Shown: positions 61,004-64,000 of the stretch, piece by piece
Layout: each line of letters begins with the position of its first letter
Position numbering within the stretch: position 1 is the stretch's first letter
DNA from: an uncultured Pelagibacteraceae bacterium
GTDB lineage: Bacteria > Pseudomonadota > Alphaproteobacteria > Pelagibacterales > Pelagibacteraceae
DNA length: 64,000 bases
Reading direction: 5' to 3'
NCBI GenBank assembly: GCA_902566785.1
Contig: CACFKI010000002.1
Span: 51,795 to 115,794 of the forward strand
Notes under the pieces: model-generated
Database searches by the model: none
Seen by the model: only the letters and a program-made list of their open reading frames with translations
Told to the model about the DNA's origin: nothing
Translations under genes and position numbers: made by a program

Positions 61004-61963
61004 TTAAAACTTATGAGAATAACCTTTGAAATCATTCAAGTTTTGAGGCTTGTTATTGATTTTTATTAGTTTTTTCTTAGAAGTTTTTAAAATTTTGCCT
61101 ATTCGGGTAATTTTTTGATTCATTTTTTTTCTAAATGAATGAATTAATGATCTTTTAGTAACTGGAGCTGTGAATAAGATCTGGTAATCATCGCCATTAG
61201 AAAGAAAATTTTTTTTGTTTCTTTTAAATTTATAGATATAATTTTTGAGTTTTTGCGATATAGGTATCTTATTTAAATCGACCTCATAAGATAAATTTTG
61301 TTCATTTATTAATTTATCGAGATCTGAAAATAAGCCATCAGATATATCAATAGATGTGCTTGCAAACTTATTTAAGTGATTGCATATATAAAAGGGCAGA
61401 TTAGGACAATAATATTTATTTACAAAATATTTTTTTAGATTTTTATTTATTTTTATTTTTTTTTTTATAGCCAACATTCCCAAATAACTATCACCTATAT
61501 TTCCTGTAACATAAATATCATCATCAAATTGAGCTTTATTTCTGGGTATAATTTTATCAGCAAATCCAATTGATATTATACAAAAAGATGCTTTCTTTGA
61601 AAAAGTAGTATCACCACCTGATAATTTAATTTTATATTTTTTTTGCTCACTTATCAAAGATTTTGATATTTTTTTTAAATTTTTTTTTGTGAAATGATTT
61701 TTATTACCACTACCTGATATAAAATAATATTTTGGTTGAACCCCTTTTGATATTAAATCAGATATAGAAGATCTTATTATTTTTTTTATTATTAAATTTG
61801 GGAATTTAAAATTTGGAAAATGTATTCCCTCATTATAGGTATCTACAGATACAACAAGGTTATTTTTTCTATCAAAAAATACATCATCATTTAACTGAAG
61901 TGCTGCAGGATTATTTTTAGAAATTTTTTGGAAATATTTTTTTATAATTTCAAATTCATCCAT
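61004..61963 (-). CDS. thiL: Thiamine-monophosphate kinase
   Basis: The 319-residue enzyme begins DEFEIIKKYFQKI and has the nucleotide/metal motifs LNDDVFF, VVSVDTYNEGIHF, KLSGGDTTFS and STSIDISDGLFSDLDKLI, all ThiL-specific. It phosphorylates thiamine monophosphate to the active diphosphate. It overlaps nusB by 8 bp. The order ribBA-ribH-nusB-thiL-hppA is common in alphaproteobacteria. Confidence 0.94.
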   Translation of the reverse strand: MDEFEIIKKYFQKISKNNPAALQLNDDVFFDRKNNLVVSVDTYNEGIHFPNFKFPNLIIKKIIRSSISDLISKGVQPKYYFISGSGNKNHFTKKNLKKISKSLISEQKKYKIKLSGGDTTFSKKASFCIISIGFADKIIPRNKAQFDDDIYVTGNIGDSYLGMLAIKKKIKINKNLKKYFVNKYYCPNLPFYICNHLNKFASTSIDISDGLFSDLDKLINEQNLSYEVDLNKIPISQKLKNYIYKFKRNKKNFLSNGDDYQILFTAPVTKRSLIHSFRKKMNQKITRIGKILKTSKKKLIKINNKPQNLNDFKGYSHKF

Positions 61964-62360
61964 TTAGATTTCTTAATTTTTTTGATATTTTATCTAATAA
62001 TGCATTTAAATACTTTGTTTGTCCATCATCAATAAAAAAGTTTGAAGCTTTCAAATATTCATTAATAATTATTTTTGAGGGAGTTTTGGGTTTGTATAAA
62101 AATTCAAAAATAGCACTTTTAATTATAACTTGGAATACTTTGTCTAATTTTTTTAAATTTAAATCCTTGTTTAGATGAATTGACATTTCGTCTACAATTA
62201 TTTCATTTCTTTCTATGGTTCCGTTTACTACATCTTTTATGAATTTTTTAAACCTATGCTTTGGAAAAGTTAACTTCTCATCTTTATTAAAATATTTTCC
62301 ATAGAGTTTTTGAATTACTATTACTCTTGGATTATTTTTTGGACTGTAATTCAAGGTCAT
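61956..62360 (-). CDS. nusB: Transcription antitermination factor NusB
   Basis: The 134-residue helical RNA-binding protein starts with the basic PKNNPRVIVIQKLYGKYF and contains LNKDLNLKKLDKVFQVIIKSAIFEFLY and KIIINEYLKASNFFIDDGQTKYLNALLDKI, close to the NusB 'v.inEyv.lak.f..~~s..fvNgvLd.i'. It acts with NusE in rRNA antitermination. It starts 1 bp after ribH. Confidence 0.93.
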   Translation of the reverse strand: MTLNYSPKNNPRVIVIQKLYGKYFNKDEKLTFPKHRFKKFIKDVVNGTIERNEIIVDEMSIHLNKDLNLKKLDKVFQVIIKSAIFEFLYKPKTPSKIIINEYLKASNFFIDDGQTKYLNALLDKISKKLRNLNG

Positions 62361-62361
62361 A

Positions 62362-62742
62362 TTATTGGGACAGCACTGATATTACAGCTAATGAAGCCTC
62401 TTTACCTTTTTTACCTCTCGCTTTAGCTTGTTTCATGTTCAAGCACGTGATTATTCCATTGCCTATAGGTTTTTTATATTTAACTGACAAATCCATTATA
62501 GCTTGGGTTGATGAAGAGGAGATAAAATCAAAATGGGGTGTTTCACCTTTTATAACACAACCTAAGGCAATAAATGCATCATATTTTTTTATATTTCTAG
62601 ATATTGTTACTGGTATCTCAAAAACACCAGGAACTTTAATTATTCTTAATGAAAAATTATCTAACTCTTTTTTTGAACTTTTTATAAGCGATTGGGATAC
62701 ATCCTTATAGTAATCTGCCACAACTAATAAAATTTTTTTCAT
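62362..62742 (-). CDS. ribH: 6,7-dimethyl-8-ribityllumazine synthase
   Basis: The 126-residue protein starts KKILLVVADYYKDVSQSLI and has VPGVFEIPVTISRNIKKYDAFIALGCVIKGETPHFDFI with the active-site His. It condenses the ribityl uracil and butanone phosphate intermediates. It is shorter than E. coli RibE (156) but has all core segments. It overlaps ribBA by 4 bp and precedes nusB. Confidence 0.95.
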   Translation of the reverse strand: MKKILLVVADYYKDVSQSLIKSSKKELDNFSLRIIKVPGVFEIPVTISRNIKKYDAFIALGCVIKGETPHFDFISSSSTQAIMDLSVKYKKPIGNGIITCLNMKQAKARGKKGKEASLAVISVLSQ

Positions 62743-63842
62743 TTAATTATTTCCTGTTTTGTAATTTTAAGTCCATAACCATCTAAACCAACCACTTTTT
62801 TTCTAGATCTAGTAACTAATATCATATTTTTAATATGTAAAGATTTAATAATTTGAGCACCTATACCATAATTTTTAATTAGTTTATCTTTACCTTTTTT
62901 ATAAAAACTTTTGCTTTTGTAATCACGTAAAGTTTGAGAAACAGATTTTAAATTACTGTCTCTTATAAATACTAAAACACAATTATTATACTTCTTGAAA
63001 TGATTTAGAGTATTACTAAAAGAATTTGGCAAATTTTGATTTAAAAGATAATTTTGGACTACATTTGATGAGATTACTCTAACACGAGGAACAATACCTT
63101 TTTTAATTTTTCCTTTTACAAGAGCAAAATGCTCTGATCCATCTAATAAATTTTCATATACTCTTATTAAATACTTTTTTCCTTTGACTTCAATATTAGA
63201 TTTTTTTTTAAGTTTAATTAATTTTTCCTTTTTTAATCTATAAGCAATTAGATCATCTATTCTTCCAATTTTTAGATTATGTTTTCTTGCAAAATTATGT
63301 AATTTTTCTCCTCGCGCCATTGTGCCATCATCATCCATAATTTCACAAATGACTGCTGAAAAATTTTTTTTGGCTAATCTTGATATATCAACAGATGCTT
63401 CGGTATGACCAGCTCTTACAAGTACACCTCCCTCTCTGGAGATAATAGGAAATACATGGCCAGGCGAAACGATTTCTTTTTTTAAAACATTTTTTTTTGT
63501 TGCAATCTTAATCGTTTTAGCTCTATCTCTAGCAGAGATTCCTGTAGTAACTCCCTTTTTAGCTTCTATTGAAACTGTAAAAGCTGTTTGATTTCTAGAT
63601 TGATTCACAGGAGCCATATAAGTTAAACCTAGTTTTTTAGCCTGCATAGAATCTAATGCTAGGCATATTAAACCCCTGCCATATTTTGCCATAAAATTAA
63701 TTTTATTTGAACTAACGTCAGATGAACAAAAAACTAAATCTCCTTCATTTTCTCTATTTTCATCGTCAACTAAAATATACATTCCACCATTTTTGGCTAT
63801 TTTAATTATACTTTCAATTGAACTAAATTTATTTTTTTTCAT
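62739..63842 (-). CDS. ribBA: 3,4-dihydroxy-2-butanone 4-phosphate synthase fused to GTP cyclohydrolase II-like domain
   Basis: The 367-residue protein has an N-terminal RibB domain (about 1-205) with MYILVDDENRENEGDLVFCS, RAGHTEASVDISRLA and CEIMDDDGTMARGEKL. The C-terminal part (about 210-367) follows the RibA fold but lacks the CxxxxC...C zinc ligands of active GTP cyclohydrolase II and most of the usual substrate motif; it keeps KNYGIGAQIIKSLHIKNM. It is probably inactive there, as in many alphaproteobacterial RibBA-like proteins. It overlaps ribE and ribH. Confidence 0.92.
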   Translation of the reverse strand: MKKNKFSSIESIIKIAKNGGMYILVDDENRENEGDLVFCSSDVSSNKINFMAKYGRGLICLALDSMQAKKLGLTYMAPVNQSRNQTAFTVSIEAKKGVTTGISARDRAKTIKIATKKNVLKKEIVSPGHVFPIISREGGVLVRAGHTEASVDISRLAKKNFSAVICEIMDDDGTMARGEKLHNFARKHNLKIGRIDDLIAYRLKKEKLIKLKKKSNIEVKGKKYLIRVYENLLDGSEHFALVKGKIKKGIVPRVRVISSNVVQNYLLNQNLPNSFSNTLNHFKKYNNCVLVFIRDSNLKSVSQTLRDYKSKSFYKKGKDKLIKNYGIGAQIIKSLHIKNMILVTRSRKKVVGLDGYGLKITKQEIIK

Positions 63843-64000
63843 TTATAAACTTTTTAATATATTTTGATAAAATATCTATTTCTACATTAACTAAATCATT
63901 TTTTTTTAAATTTTTTAAATTTGTTAATTTCAATGTATGTGGAATTAACCATATTTCAAAACCATCTTTTGTTACTTTAGATATTGTTAAAGAAACGCCA
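63829..64000 (-). CDS. ribE: Riboflavin synthase alpha chain (partial, N-terminus outside window)
   Basis: The last 56 residues are visible: GVSLTISKVTKDGFEIWLIP, then HTLKLTNLKNLKKNDLVNVE and a tail containing DILSKYIKKF. These match the C-terminal lumazine-binding domain of riboflavin synthase (GVSLTV.....F.v.lIPhTl..T.l......vNlE.D.laKY). It converts two lumazine molecules to riboflavin. Its stop overlaps the ribBA start by 14 bp, making the cluster ribE-ribBA-ribH-nusB-thiL. Confidence 0.92.
   Translation of the reverse strand, partial: GVSLTISKVTKDGFEIWLIPHTLKLTNLKNLKKNDLVNVEIDILSKYIKKFINEKK

Overview
The window looks like part of a streamlined, very AT-rich alphaproteobacterial chromosome, most likely SAR11 (Pelagibacterales). 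The support is short or overlapping intergenic spacers, Lys/Asn/Ile-rich proteins, classic alphaproteobacterial gene order (argS-x-nagZ-scpA-scpB-tatABC-serS; holB-metG-tatD-MBL; bamE/chaperone-rpmF-plsX-ihfA-merR), a SAM-V type riboswitch in front of metY, and an NDUFS4-like complex I subunit. No rRNA is present, so the assignment rests on gene content and composition.

Layout. 1-2.9 kb: zinc uptake, zur(partial)-znuB-znuC facing znuA across a shared control region with two Zur-box-like palindromes. 3-5 kb: Ldh2-family reductase, xthA and an A-type Fe-S carrier. 5.1-15.9 kb: one long rightward series (dgt-like, argS, a small membrane protein, nagZ, scpA, scpB, tatA, tatB, tatC, serS, yajC, secD, secF) covering dNTP control, translation, wall recycling, chromosome condensation and protein export. 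15.9-28.8 kb: uvrA, ssb, gyrA, coaD, ppiase, tgt, tRNA-Lys, an M48 lipoprotein peptidase, DUF502, recG, sdhE, tRNA-Ser. 28.9-37.2 kb: rarD, mltB, rlpA-like, dacA-like, tmk, holB, metG, tatD and an MBL hydrolase. 37.2-42 kb: periplasmic glutathione peroxidase, nhaA, zinc-ribbon protein, tRNA-Pro, NDUFS4-like, SbmA-like, glpX, tRNA-Glu. 42-45.2 kb: a small accessory block (GIY-YIG protein, two-domain glycosyltransferase, GT9-like protein).

45.2-47.8 kb is the most unusual stretch. It holds a solitary tyrosine recombinase whose start is preceded by a perfect 11-7-11 bp inverted repeat shaped like a Xer dif site, three tiny genes, a comparatively G+C-rich structured RNA candidate ending in a strong terminator, and a half MGMT gene. 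Gene orientation switches here from mostly rightward to mostly leftward, as expected at a replication terminus. I propose a one-recombinase chromosome-dimer-resolution locus.

47.8-64 kb: two carriers, hom, argC, rpsI-rplM, the SAM-V riboswitch and metY, heme A synthase, chorismate mutase, rpmG, merR, ihfA (frameshifted in an A10 run), plsX, rpmF, a cytochrome bc1 chaperone, bamE, membrane pyrophosphatase, thiL, nusB, ribH, ribBA and a partial ribE. Other points worth a look are a queuine tRNA-ribosyltransferase that has lost two of its zinc ligands, and a near-leaderless rplM promoter.
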